DNA of 64,000 nt from Hydrogenophaga sp. (GTDB lineage Bacteria; Pseudomonadota; Gammaproteobacteria; Burkholderiales; Burkholderiaceae_C): assembly GCA_030653975.1 (NCBI GenBank), contig JAURYH010000053.1, positions 1 through 64,000 on the forward strand, written 5' to 3'. The position numbers and the translations under genes were made by a program. Shown in pieces: positions 8,508-17,116 of this stretch. The stretch's first letter is position 1, and each line of letters starts with the position of its first letter. The notes under the pieces are model-generated. The model saw nothing but the letters and a program-made list of their open reading frames with translations, was not told the origin of the DNA and ran no database searches.

Positions 8508-10921
8508 AACGCGATACCGTCAACCTGGAACCTGGTGTGGACCTTAGCCGACCACTGAACCCGATCAACGACGACCAGCGCTACATTGGCGCCTCGGTGC
8601 CGCGCGGCGGCATCAAGCGCCTGACGCAGGGCCTGGGCCAGTACGTGGACGACATCGAGCTCCCGCGCATGGCGCACGTGGTCTATTGGCGCAGCCCGGT
8701 GGCCCACATGCGCATCAACTCGGTCAACGCCGACTTTGCCCGCGCCATGCCGGGCGTGCTGCTGGTGGCCGACGGCAAGGACCTGGCCAAGGTCTGCAAG
8801 CCCTGGGTGGCCACGCTGGGCCACCTGGCTGGCATGAAGTCGGCACCGCAATACGCGCTGGCGCTGGACCGCGCCTGCTGGCAAGGCGAGCCGGTGGTGG
8901 CCGTGGTGGCCGAGACCCGTGCCGAGGCAGAGGACGCGCTGGCCTACATCGAGGTGGACTGGGAAGAACTGCCCGCGGCCACCGACATGCTCACCGCGCT
9001 GGACCCGGCCACGCCGCTGATCCACCCCGAGCTGGGCGACAACCTGTGCTTCACCCGCACGCTGGACGTGGGCCAGGTCGACGAGACCTTCGCCAAGGCC
9101 GACGTGGTGGCCGACATTGAATTCGAGTTCGGTCGCCACACAGGCGTGACCCTGGAGCCGCGCGCGCAGATCGCGCACTGGAGTCCGGCCGACCGGCGCC
9201 TCACGGTGCACCACTCGTGCCAGGCGCCGCACATGATGCAGGACCTCTACGGCCGCCAGTTTGATCTGCCGGCCAACGCCATCCGCGTGGTCTGCAAGGA
9301 CGTGGGCGGCTCCTTCGGCATCAAGGTGCACGCGTACCCGGACGACTTCGCCACCGTGGCGCTGTCCATCATGCTCGGCCGCCCGGTCAAGTTCGTGGCC
9401 GACCGGCTGGAGAGCTTCACCAGCGACATCCACGCGCGCCACCACGCCATCAAGGCGCGCATCGCGGTGAACCGCGACGGCGAGATCCTCGGCTTCGACA
9501 TGGAAGACCTCACCGGCATCGGTCCGTACTCCATGTTCCCGCGCACCAGCGCGATCGAAGGCAACCAGGTGGTCAACCTGGTGGGTGGTCCCTACAAGCA
9601 CCAGCACTACCGCGCCAAGCTCAACGTGGTGTTCCAGAACAAGACGCCGACCTGCCAGTACCGCGGTGTGGGCCACCCCATCGCCTGTGCCGTCACCGAG
9701 GCGCTGGTGGACCTGGCCGCGCAGAAGATCGGCATGGACCCGCTGAAGATCCGCGAGCTCAACGTGATCCCCGACGACGCCTATCCCACGGCCGGCATCT
9801 CGGGCATCAAGCTGGAAATCCTCTCGCACGAGGCCAGCCTGAAGAAGCTGCGCGAGCTGATGAACTACGACGCTCTGCGCGCCGAGCAGGCGGCGCTGCG
9901 CAAACAAGGCATCCACCGCGGCATCGGCTTCGCCACCGTGATCGAGCTCACCAACCCCAGCGCTGCGTTCTACGGCGTGGGCGGTGCGCGCATCGCCTCA
10001 CAAGACGGCGCCACCGTGCGGCTGGACCCTGAAGGCCATATCACCGTGCTCATCGGCGTGGGCGAGCAGGGCCAGGGCACCGAAGGCATCTACCAGCAGA
10101 TCGCGGCCGACGCGGTGGGCGTGGACATCACCAAGGTGCGCGTGGTCACCGGCGACACCGACGCCACGCCTTACGGCGGCGGCACCTGGGCCTCGCGCGG
10201 CGCGGGCATCGGCGGTGAAGCCGTGCTGCTGGCGGGCCAGGCGCTGCGCGAGAACATCGTGAAGGTGGCCGCCATCATCCTCAAGCGCGAGGGCGCCACG
10301 CTCGCGGTGCGCCGCGACCGCATCGTGGACGCCAGCACCGGTGAAGAACTGCTGCCGCTGGCTGAGCTGGGACGCATTGCGTACTTCCGCTCCGACACGC
10401 TGCCGGCCGAGTTCACGCCCGAGCTCATGGTCACGCGGCACTACGCGCAACGCGAATTCCCGTTCATCTTCACCAACGGCGTGCAGGCGTCCTACGTGGA
10501 GGTGGACACCGACACCGGTTTCGTGAAGCTGCTCAAGCACTGGGCTGTGGAAGACTGCGGCCGTGTGCTCAACCCCATGCTGGTGGACGAGCAGATGCGC
10601 GGCGCCATCGTGCAGGGCATCGGCGGCGCGCTGCTGGAAGAGTGCCTCTTTGATGACAGTGGCTTGATGGTCAACGCCAGCATGGCGGACTACCTCGTGC
10701 CCATGTCGGCCGAGATGCCCGACATTGAAGTGGCCCACATCCAGACGCCCACCGCCACCTCCAAGCTGGGCGCCAAGGGCGCCGGTGAGGCCGGCACTGC
10801 GGGCGCGCCTGCGGCGGTCATGAACGCCGTCAACGACGCCATTGCGCCGTTCGATACCCATGTGTTCTCGCAGCCGATCACGCCGCAGAAGGTGTTGCGG
10901 TCGCTGGGCAAGGTGCGCTGA
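8504..10921 (+). CDS. xanthine dehydrogenase family molybdopterin-binding large subunit (ORF track start at 8162 is over-extended)
   Basis: ATG at 8504 overlaps the small-subunit stop; Mo-site GEAGT motif (GAKGAGEAGTAGAPAAV); YRGVGH at the selenium/cysteine-loop position. Confidence 0.95.
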   Translation: MKRDTVNLEPGVDLSRPLNPINDDQRYIGASVPRGGIKRLTQGLGQYVDDIELPRMAHVVYWRSPVAHMRINSVNADFARAMPGVLLVADGKDLAKVCKPWVATLGHLAGMKSAPQYALALDRACWQGEPVVAVVAETRAEAEDALAYIEVDWEELPAATDMLTALDPATPLIHPELGDNLCFTRTLDVGQVDETFAKADVVADIEFEFGRHTGVTLEPRAQIAHWSPADRRLTVHHSCQAPHMMQDLYGRQFDLPANAIRVVCKDVGGSFGIKVHAYPDDFATVALSIMLGRPVKFVADRLESFTSDIHARHHAIKARIAVNRDGEILGFDMEDLTGIGPYSMFPRTSAIEGNQVVNLVGGPYKHQHYRAKLNVVFQNKTPTCQYRGVGHPIACAVTEALVDLAAQKIGMDPLKIRELNVIPDDAYPTAGISGIKLEILSHEASLKKLRELMNYDALRAEQAALRKQGIHRGIGFATVIELTNPSAAFYGVGGARIASQDGATVRLDPEGHITVLIGVGEQGQGTEGIYQQIAADAVGVDITKVRVVTGDTDATPYGGGTWASRGAGIGGEAVLLAGQALRENIVKVAAIILKREGATLAVRRDRIVDASTGEELLPLAELGRIAYFRSDTLPAEFTPELMVTRHYAQREFPFIFTNGVQASYVEVDTDTGFVKLLKHWAVEDCGRVLNPMLVDEQMRGAIVQGIGGALLEECLFDDSGLMVNASMADYLVPMSAEMPDIEVAHIQTPTATSKLGAKGAGEAGTAGAPAAVMNAVNDAIAPFDTHVFSQPITPQKVLRSLGKVR

Positions 10922-11050
10922 AACGCCAGCAATTGATCGGACCCTAACGAGCTTGGATCAAGCTGCATAGCGAATCGGGGCATGCTCACACTCCCTGCGC
11001 TTGACCCAGCCACCCAGTCACTCACACAACGCATTCCATAAGGTATAGAC

Positions 11051-11344
11051 ATGCCCAAGGCATACTGGATAGCCACCTATCGATCCATTAATGACACCGC
11101 CGCACTCGCGGCATATGCAGCATTGGCCGGCCCCGCTATTCAGGCAGCTGGCGGGCGCTTCTTGGCGCGTGGCATGCCCGCGAAGGTGTATGAGGCTGCC
11201 GTCAACCAGCGCGCCGTGCTGATCGAGTTCGACAGCGTGGCGCATGCCACTGGGGCGCACGACAGTCCCCCCTATCAGGAAGCGCTGAGGGCATTGGGCG
11301 ATGGCGCTGAACGGGACATCCGTATCATCGAGGCGATCGAATAA
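11051..11344 (+). CDS. DUF1330 family protein
   Basis: AYWIATYRSINDTAALAAYAALAGPAIQAAGGRFLARG. Confidence 0.85.
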   Translation: MPKAYWIATYRSINDTAALAAYAALAGPAIQAAGGRFLARGMPAKVYEAAVNQRAVLIEFDSVAHATGAHDSPPYQEALRALGDGAERDIRIIEAIE

Positions 11345-11488
11345 GAAGCTGGCGCGTAGATTCGGGTTCAAGAGCGACTGAATGACCGCAGTACAGCGAT
11401 ACCACCAGTCCAAGCGATGGGGAAGCGGTCAGTGGCGCAGTGGCAGCCGTGTCGAGCTGGATGGCCGCAGCGGTTCGATCTCTGTCCT

Positions 11489-12355
11489 TCACCCCTGCCG
11501 GACCCGCACCCCCAGCGCCCCGCACACCGCGATCAGCGCCACGCCCACCACGGTCCACACATCGGGGGCGTAGCCGAACACGATCCAGCCCGCGAGCGTC
11601 GCGAAGCCGATCTGGGCGTACATGTAGGGCGTGAGACGCGAGGCCGGGGCGCGGTGGTAGGCCTGGATCATCACGTAGTGGCCGAGCGAGCCGAACACGC
11701 CCATGAGTGCCACCAGGGCCCAGAGCTGCCAGGTGGCCATGGGCGCCCACGACCAGGGCAGCCCCAGCGTGCCGAACACCAGGCCGGTGAGCCCGGTGTA
11801 GAAGTGCATGGTGCCGGGGTCTTCGGTCTTCACCATCTTGCTGGTGACGATCTGGTAGAGCGCGTTGATGAGCACCAGCGCCAGCGGCAGCAGCATGGCA
11901 CCCTGGAAATCGCTGCCCTTGGGCCGGATCACGATGAGCGCACCGGCGAAGCCGCCCGCGATGAGCCACCAGGTGAGCGCGGGCACGCGTTCGCGCAGCA
12001 GTGGCGCGGCGAGCACGGTGATGGCCAGCGGCACGAGCATGAGGATGGCGGTGAAGTCGCCCACCGGCACGAAGCGCAGGCTCATGTAGGCCACGGTGCC
12101 CGAGGTGACCATGAGCGCACCGCGCAGCAGTTGCCAGCCGGGCGCGGTGGTGTGGAACAGGGCCTTGCCCTGGCTGGGCCAGAGCAGCACCACGGTCATG
12201 CCGGTCTGCACCACAAAGCGCAGCCATATCGCCATGAGCACGGGCACGACGCCGCCCACGAACTGCGAGGTGGTGTCGAGCAGGGCGAAACAGAGCGTGG
12301 CGGCGATGGCCAGCGCGATGCCCAGGGCCGGGCGGGGGTAGCGGGGATCGGTCAA
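11489..12355 (-). CDS. EamA/DMT family transporter
   Basis: 10-TM EamA-like protein. Confidence 0.88.
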   Translation of the reverse strand: MTDPRYPRPALGIALAIAATLCFALLDTTSQFVGGVVPVLMAIWLRFVVQTGMTVVLLWPSQGKALFHTTAPGWQLLRGALMVTSGTVAYMSLRFVPVGDFTAILMLVPLAITVLAAPLLRERVPALTWWLIAGGFAGALIVIRPKGSDFQGAMLLPLALVLINALYQIVTSKMVKTEDPGTMHFYTGLTGLVFGTLGLPWSWAPMATWQLWALVALMGVFGSLGHYVMIQAYHRAPASRLTPYMYAQIGFATLAGWIVFGYAPDVWTVVGVALIAVCGALGVRVRQG

Positions 12356-12404
12356 GCGGATGGTCTTCGGGTCGGCGACGGTGCGGCCCGACAGGGCGGT
12401 GCGG

Positions 12405-13238
12405 TCAGTAACTCAGGCGGGCCACCGAGCGCAGCACCTCGGGTGTGGTGGTGGGGAAACCGAAGTATTCCAGATAGGCCGGAATCATTTCGAACAGCAT
12501 GTCGGAACCCACCTGCACCGGGCAGCCTCTGGCCTGGGCGGCGCTGAGGAAGCCGGTCATTTCGGTGCGCATCACGACCTCGCCGACGAAGGTGCGGGCG
12601 TCCAGGCGCGACACGTCCAGCGGCAGCTGGTCGCCTTCGTTCATGCCCATGGGCGTGGCGTTGACCACGAGGTCAAAGCCCGCGGGATCATTGCTGCCGG
12701 TCTTCACGTCGATCGCGGGGTAGTTGTCGCGGATGCGCTGGGCCAGGGCTTCGGCGGACGCGGTGTTCACGTCGTAGAGGCTGATGGCGGCGATGCCCTC
12801 GCCGGCGAGTGAAGCGGCGATGGCGCAGCCCACACCGCCGCTGCCCACCACCAGCACGCGCGCGCCGGTCAGGTTCAGGCCCTTGCGCATCACGCCGCGC
12901 ACGAAGCCGGCGCCGTCGAACTGGTCGCCCACCAGGCGGCCGTCGGGCAGGCGCTTGACGGCGTTGCAGGCACCAGCCACCTTCACGGTGGGCGTCACTT
13001 CGTCCAGCAGGCCGACCGTGACCACCTTGTGTGGCATGGTGATGAGCGCGCCGTGGATGTTGGTCAGCGTGAAGACGCTTTGGAGGAAGACCGGGTAGTC
13101 GGCCGGCTGGCAACCCATGGGCACCACGATGGCGTTCACGCCCACGTGTTCAAAGTAGGGGTTGTAGATCATCGACGACTTGAAGCTGTGCGTCGGGTAG
13201 CCGATGTGGGCGATGAGTTCGGTGTTGCCGTTGATCAT
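12405..13238 (-). CDS. shikimate dehydrogenase family protein (accessory AroE paralog 1, NAD-type motif)
   Basis: ITMPHK, GDQFDGAGF, VVGSGGVGCAIAASLAGEGIAAISLYDVN, VVNATPMGM. Confidence 0.9.
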   Translation of the reverse strand: MINGNTELIAHIGYPTHSFKSSMIYNPYFEHVGVNAIVVPMGCQPADYPVFLQSVFTLTNIHGALITMPHKVVTVGLLDEVTPTVKVAGACNAVKRLPDGRLVGDQFDGAGFVRGVMRKGLNLTGARVLVVGSGGVGCAIAASLAGEGIAAISLYDVNTASAEALAQRIRDNYPAIDVKTGSNDPAGFDLVVNATPMGMNEGDQLPLDVSRLDARTFVGEVVMRTEMTGFLSAAQARGCPVQVGSDMLFEMIPAYLEYFGFPTTTPEVLRSVARLSY

Positions 13239-13319
13239 GGTGGCGCGCGGTGGGGTGGAAGGCAGTGCGCCACTGTAGGTCGGGGGTGGTGATCGCGCAT
13301 CGGACGGGAAGCCTTCGAA

Positions 13320-13355
13320 GATCGATCAACGCGCACATTCGTGCGTTGATCGATC
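13320..13355. promoter_or_regulatory. inverted repeat upstream of aroE paralog 1
   Basis: GATCGATCAACGC (13320-13332) / GCGTTGATCGATC (13343-13355), perfect 13-bp arms, 10-nt spacer. Confidence 0.5.
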
Positions 13356-13382
13356 ATATTCCGGGTAAACCCGGAAGCTCCT

Positions 13383-13859
13383 TCAGGGTTTACCGCTGGC
13401 GGCCGAGTGCACGAACTTGCGCACCAGGCCGTCCATGGCGATCAGGTAGCCGTCGACGCCGAAGCCGATCACGATGCCGGCCGCCGCGGGCGATACCCAC
13501 GAGTGGTGGCGGAAGGCTTCGCGGGCGTGCACGTTGGAGATGTGGCACTCGATCACCGGCAGCGGGTCCACGCCCTTGATGGCGTCGTGCAGCGCGATCG
13601 AGGTGTGGGTGAGGGCGCCGGGATTGAACACCACGCCCAGTGCCTCGCCCGCCTTGAAAAGGCGGCCGTATTCGTGGATCTTGTCGACCAGCGCACCTTC
13701 CCAGTTGCTCTGCAGGCACTCCACCTCGTAGCCGATCTGCTCGCCATGGGCTTTGCAGAACGCCTCCACATCGGCCAGGGTGGTGTAGCCGTACTGCGCC
13801 GGCTCGCGGGTGCCGAGCAGGTTGAGGTTGGGGCCGTTGAGGATGAGGATCTTTTTCAT
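13383..13859 (-). CDS. aroQ: type II 3-dehydroquinate dehydratase
   Basis: ILILNGPNLNLLGTREPAQYG; NPGALTHTSIALHDAI; VIECHISNVHAREAFRHHS. Confidence 0.95.
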   Translation of the reverse strand: MKKILILNGPNLNLLGTREPAQYGYTTLADVEAFCKAHGEQIGYEVECLQSNWEGALVDKIHEYGRLFKAGEALGVVFNPGALTHTSIALHDAIKGVDPLPVIECHISNVHAREAFRHHSWVSPAAAGIVIGFGVDGYLIAMDGLVRKFVHSAASGKP

Positions 13860-13876
13860 GGTGGGGAGGTGTCCGT

Positions 13877-14539
13877 TCAGGGGCGCACGAAGCGCAGGAT
13901 GGTTTCGATGATGTTGGCGCGGCGCTGGGCGGCCACTTCCGGGTCGGTGAAGTCGCGCTTGAAGACCAGGCCGAAGGTGTGGCGGTTGGACACGTTGTAG
14001 AAGGTCAGCGCCGAAATCGAGGCATGCAGGTCGATGGGGTCCAGGCCCGGGCGAAAGACCCCGCTGGCCACACCGCGTTCACAGAGGCGGCGGATGGAGG
14101 TGATCGCCGGTACGTTGAGCTGCTGGATGCTGGTGCTTTGCGCCAGGTATTGGCCGCGCTGGATGTTTTCCGACATCACCAGCCGGATGTAGCTCTCGTG
14201 GCTGGCGTGGTGGTCGAAGGTGTACCCGATCAGCCGGCGCAACGCCGCCTCGGGCTCCAGATCGTCCAGCTGCAGTTGGCCTTCGATCTCGCGCATGCCC
14301 CGGTAGGCCTCTTCCAGGACCGCCAGGTACAGGCCTTCCTTGCTCCCGAAGTAGTAATAAATCATGCGCTTGCTGGTCTGCGTGGCGGCGGCGATCTCGT
14401 CGATGCGCGCGCCTGCCAGACCCTTTTCAGCGAATTCCGCAATGGCCACTTCGAGAATGTTGGCCATGGTTCGCGCCGGGTCGTTGGTGCGCCCGGTGGG
14501 GTTGGCGGTGGGAACGGCAGAAGGTACTGACTGGTTCAT
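13877..14539 (-). CDS. TetR/AcrR family regulator
   Basis: ILEVAIAEFAEKGLAGARIDEIAAATQTSKRMIYYYFGSKEGLYLAVLE; likely start MNQSVPS at 14539. Confidence 0.88.
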   Translation of the reverse strand: MNQSVPSAVPTANPTGRTNDPARTMANILEVAIAEFAEKGLAGARIDEIAAATQTSKRMIYYYFGSKEGLYLAVLEEAYRGMREIEGQLQLDDLEPEAALRRLIGYTFDHHASHESYIRLVMSENIQRGQYLAQSTSIQQLNVPAITSIRRLCERGVASGVFRPGLDPIDLHASISALTFYNVSNRHTFGLVFKRDFTDPEVAAQRRANIIETILRFVRP

Positions 14540-14655
14540 TTGGCCAGTATAGGGTGGCGTGCCCGGACCCTGCGCCTGGGTGGTCAAAGCGAACCTGCCA
14601 AAGACGTGTCTGCGGGCAGGCCTGGATGTCGAGACCATAGGTGAAAACCCGAAAA

Positions 14656-14677
14656 ATGTACGAAACGTTCCATACAT
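14656..14677. promoter_or_regulatory. 22-bp imperfect palindrome between tetR and porin genes
   Basis: ATGTACGAAACGTTCCATACAT, 18 of 22 positions symmetric. Confidence 0.45.
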
Positions 14678-14826
14678 GCGACATCTAGCAGTTATGCCTG
14701 AATTAACTTGTTCGTTCATTTGTTCCGTTCTCTAATTCGTGGGCCCCGAATCCCGGAGCGCCGCTTTGCGAGGCCGTGCGCAGGCATGACACGGACGGCG
14801 GTATTCACCCCTTTGTAGGAGACACC

Positions 14827-15765
14827 ATGAAATTCAAGCAACACTTCCTGGCCATGGCCGCCGTGATGGCCTGTGGCAGCGCGATGGCGCAATCGTCGGT
14901 GACCATGTACGGCATTCTCGACGTCAGCCTGGGCAAGACCACGGGTGGCTCGTTCGGCCTGAACGGCGGGAAGAGCGCCACCTCGCCGGCCCAGAGTTAC
15001 CACACGCCCACCCGCATCGGCTTCCGTGGCACGGAAGACCTCGGTGATGGCCTGAAGGCCCATTTCAACTTTGAAAGCGGTGGCCTGCGGCTGGGCGACG
15101 GCGGTCCCGGTCTGGATTTCTCGCGCGAAGCCTGGGCCGGCCTGTCGGGCAACTTCGGTTCCACCCGTTTTGGCCGCACCTCGTCGTTTGGCACGCAGGG
15201 CCACGCCCGCTTTGACCTGAACGGCATCTCCACCTCGTCCGCGATGGACAACGCCGGCATCAGTCCAGTGACCTGGTACGGCTCTTCTCGCCGCTCCAGC
15301 CAGCTGCAGTACGTCACGCCCAGCTTCTCGGGTTTTGACGCGGGCGTGGCGCTGGTGCTGGGTGGCAACAACGAAGGCCAGCGCAGCGTGCAGGTGCGCG
15401 CCAACTACGGCAACGGCCCGCTGGCCGTGGGCTACGTGGCCGAGACCAAGCGCGTCGCGGGCAACCGGACGGCCCAGGCCGTGGCCGGTTCCTACGATTT
15501 CGGCGTGGCCAAAGTCGTGGGCGGTTATGTGGTGCGTGAGACCGAAGCGGCCGGCAAGGGCGTCTACGTGGGCGCCGTTGCGCCCGTCGGTGCGGTGATC
15601 AAGGTGGGCGTGCAGCACGCCCGCAACACCGAGACCGACGTCAATGCGACCGAGCTGTTTGCCAACTACGCACTGTCCAAGCGCACCTCGCTGTACGTGG
15701 ACTACGTCAAGCGCAACGGCGACGATCGCACCTCTTACGCATTGGGCCTGCTGCACGCGTTCTGA
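14827..15765 (+). CDS. Gram-negative porin
   Basis: Signal peptide then SSVTMYGILDVSLGK; ARQGHARFDL..; C-terminal YALGLLHAF with terminal Phe. Confidence 0.93.
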   Translation: MKFKQHFLAMAAVMACGSAMAQSSVTMYGILDVSLGKTTGGSFGLNGGKSATSPAQSYHTPTRIGFRGTEDLGDGLKAHFNFESGGLRLGDGGPGLDFSREAWAGLSGNFGSTRFGRTSSFGTQGHARFDLNGISTSSAMDNAGISPVTWYGSSRRSSQLQYVTPSFSGFDAGVALVLGGNNEGQRSVQVRANYGNGPLAVGYVAETKRVAGNRTAQAVAGSYDFGVAKVVGGYVVRETEAAGKGVYVGAVAPVGAVIKVGVQHARNTETDVNATELFANYALSKRTSLYVDYVKRNGDDRTSYALGLLHAF

Positions 15766-15803
15766 TCGATCGGCCACGAAAGTGGCCTGTATTTCCAAGG
15801 TTT

Positions 15804-15837
15804 GAGCCGCCAGCGGTCCGCTGGTGGCTCTTTTTTT
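15804..15837 (+). terminator. Rho-independent terminator of porin gene
   Basis: GAGCCGCCAGCGG-T-CCGCTGGTGGCTC followed by TTTTTTT. Confidence 0.9.
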
Positions 15838-15956
15838 GGTGCAAAAACGGAGCGAGATGGTTCCGCGGGCCGTGCGCCAGCGTCGTCGGTCGGGTGTCGC
15901 TACCATCAGAGGCTTGTTTTCCCTCTTCTGTCCAGCCAGGACAAGCCCCAGACGCC

Positions 15957-17018
15957 ATGCAACAAGCCACCGCCCGCGACACCGCATCGGCCTTTCGTAA
16001 AAATCCGGTCGGATTCGCTCCCGTCGCCTGGAGCGGACGCATCAACACGGACGAGCTCTCGCGACCCGGCGGCCTGCTGATCGCCGCGCTCTCGCAATGT
16101 GCCGACGAACGCAACCTTTCGCTGAGCGAACTGGCCTCGACCCTGGGCGTGAGCTACTGGAGCCTGAGCCAGCTGCGCATCGGTTTCCGCCCCATCGAAT
16201 CGCTGGACGATGACGTGGTCGAGGCCTGCGCGGCGTTTCTCGATCTGCCGCGCCTGACCATCGAGATGCTCGCGGGGCTGCTGGACCCGGCCGACGCGCT
16301 GGCCTGCGACGACCTGACCGGTGAAGACCTGCTGCACGCCTGCCAGCTGCTGGCCACCGAACCCGCCGATCTGGAACTGCTGCCGCCGCCCAACCGCCAG
16401 CGCCCGCTGCAGGGCCTCGCGGTGGACGAGCTGGCGGCCCTGCACCGCGAACACGGGGCTCATACCGCGGTGTGCGGGGCCCTGCGGGCCGAGCTGCGGC
16501 AGCGGCCGATGTCGAAGACCGAACTGCTGCGTGCCGCGCTGGAGGCCAGCGTGGCAGAGGCCGAGGCGGAGGTGGACACCGGGCCGGCGCAGCGGCATGA
16601 CGCGGCGCCGCCACACGGCATCCTGCGCTGCACCTGCTGCCAGAAACGCCTGCGCGTTCCGCACCTGCCCGAACCCGGCGAAATCCGCTGCCCCGGTTGC
16701 CAGACGGAATACGCGGTGCACTGGCAGGACCGCATCTGCGTCGTGCAGCGGCTCGAGGTCGAAGCCGAAGACGAAACGGATGCCGACGCAGACGCCGAAA
16801 GGCCGGAGGCACCGGCTTCGGCGCCGATGGATCCATGGGCGGTGCTGGGTCTGGCCCGGAACAGCTCCTGGGACGCGGTGGAGCGGGCGCGCCGCTCGCT
16901 GCTGCAGCAGTACCACCCGGACCGGCTGGGCCATGTGTCACCGCTGGTGCACAAACTGGCCGAGGAGGCGTTCAAGCGCGTGGGCGATGCCTACGAGGCG
17001 TTGAAATCACAACGCTGA
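15957..17018 (+). CDS. HTH-like + zinc-ribbon + C-terminal J-domain protein
   Basis: SELASTLGVSYWSLSQLRIG; CTCCQKRL..IRCPGCQTEY; DPWAVLGLARNSSWDAVERARRSLLQQYHPDRLGH (HPD motif). Confidence 0.75.
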   Translation: MQQATARDTASAFRKNPVGFAPVAWSGRINTDELSRPGGLLIAALSQCADERNLSLSELASTLGVSYWSLSQLRIGFRPIESLDDDVVEACAAFLDLPRLTIEMLAGLLDPADALACDDLTGEDLLHACQLLATEPADLELLPPPNRQRPLQGLAVDELAALHREHGAHTAVCGALRAELRQRPMSKTELLRAALEASVAEAEAEVDTGPAQRHDAAPPHGILRCTCCQKRLRVPHLPEPGEIRCPGCQTEYAVHWQDRICVVQRLEVEAEDETDADADAERPEAPASAPMDPWAVLGLARNSSWDAVERARRSLLQQYHPDRLGHVSPLVHKLAEEAFKRVGDAYEALKSQR

Positions 17019-17020
17019 AA

Positions 17021-17114
17021 AAGAGCCCCCCTGCGCCGCTTCGCGTCACCCCCCAGGGGGCGACACCAGCCGTCCGGCGGAGCCGGCCCGGCGGTGTCCT
17101 GGATGGGGGCTCTT
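17021..17114. terminator. probable bidirectional terminator built on a GC-rich repeat element
   Basis: AAGAGCCCCC (17021-17030) / GGGGGCTCTT (17105-17114) perfect arms enclosing repeat family A, between convergent stops. Confidence 0.6.
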
Positions 17115-17116
17115 CG

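Noticed and set aside
8444-9916. 490-aa minus-strand ORF
   Set aside because: Antisense to the Mo-binding subunit; spurious.
7147-10921. Aerobic carbon monoxide dehydrogenase (coxMSL)
   Set aside because: Subunit layout and CoxG fit, but the AYRCSFR active-site signature is absent and no coxDEF genes are seen.
14716-15987. 423-aa minus-strand ORF
   Set aside because: Antisense to porin gene; no domain.
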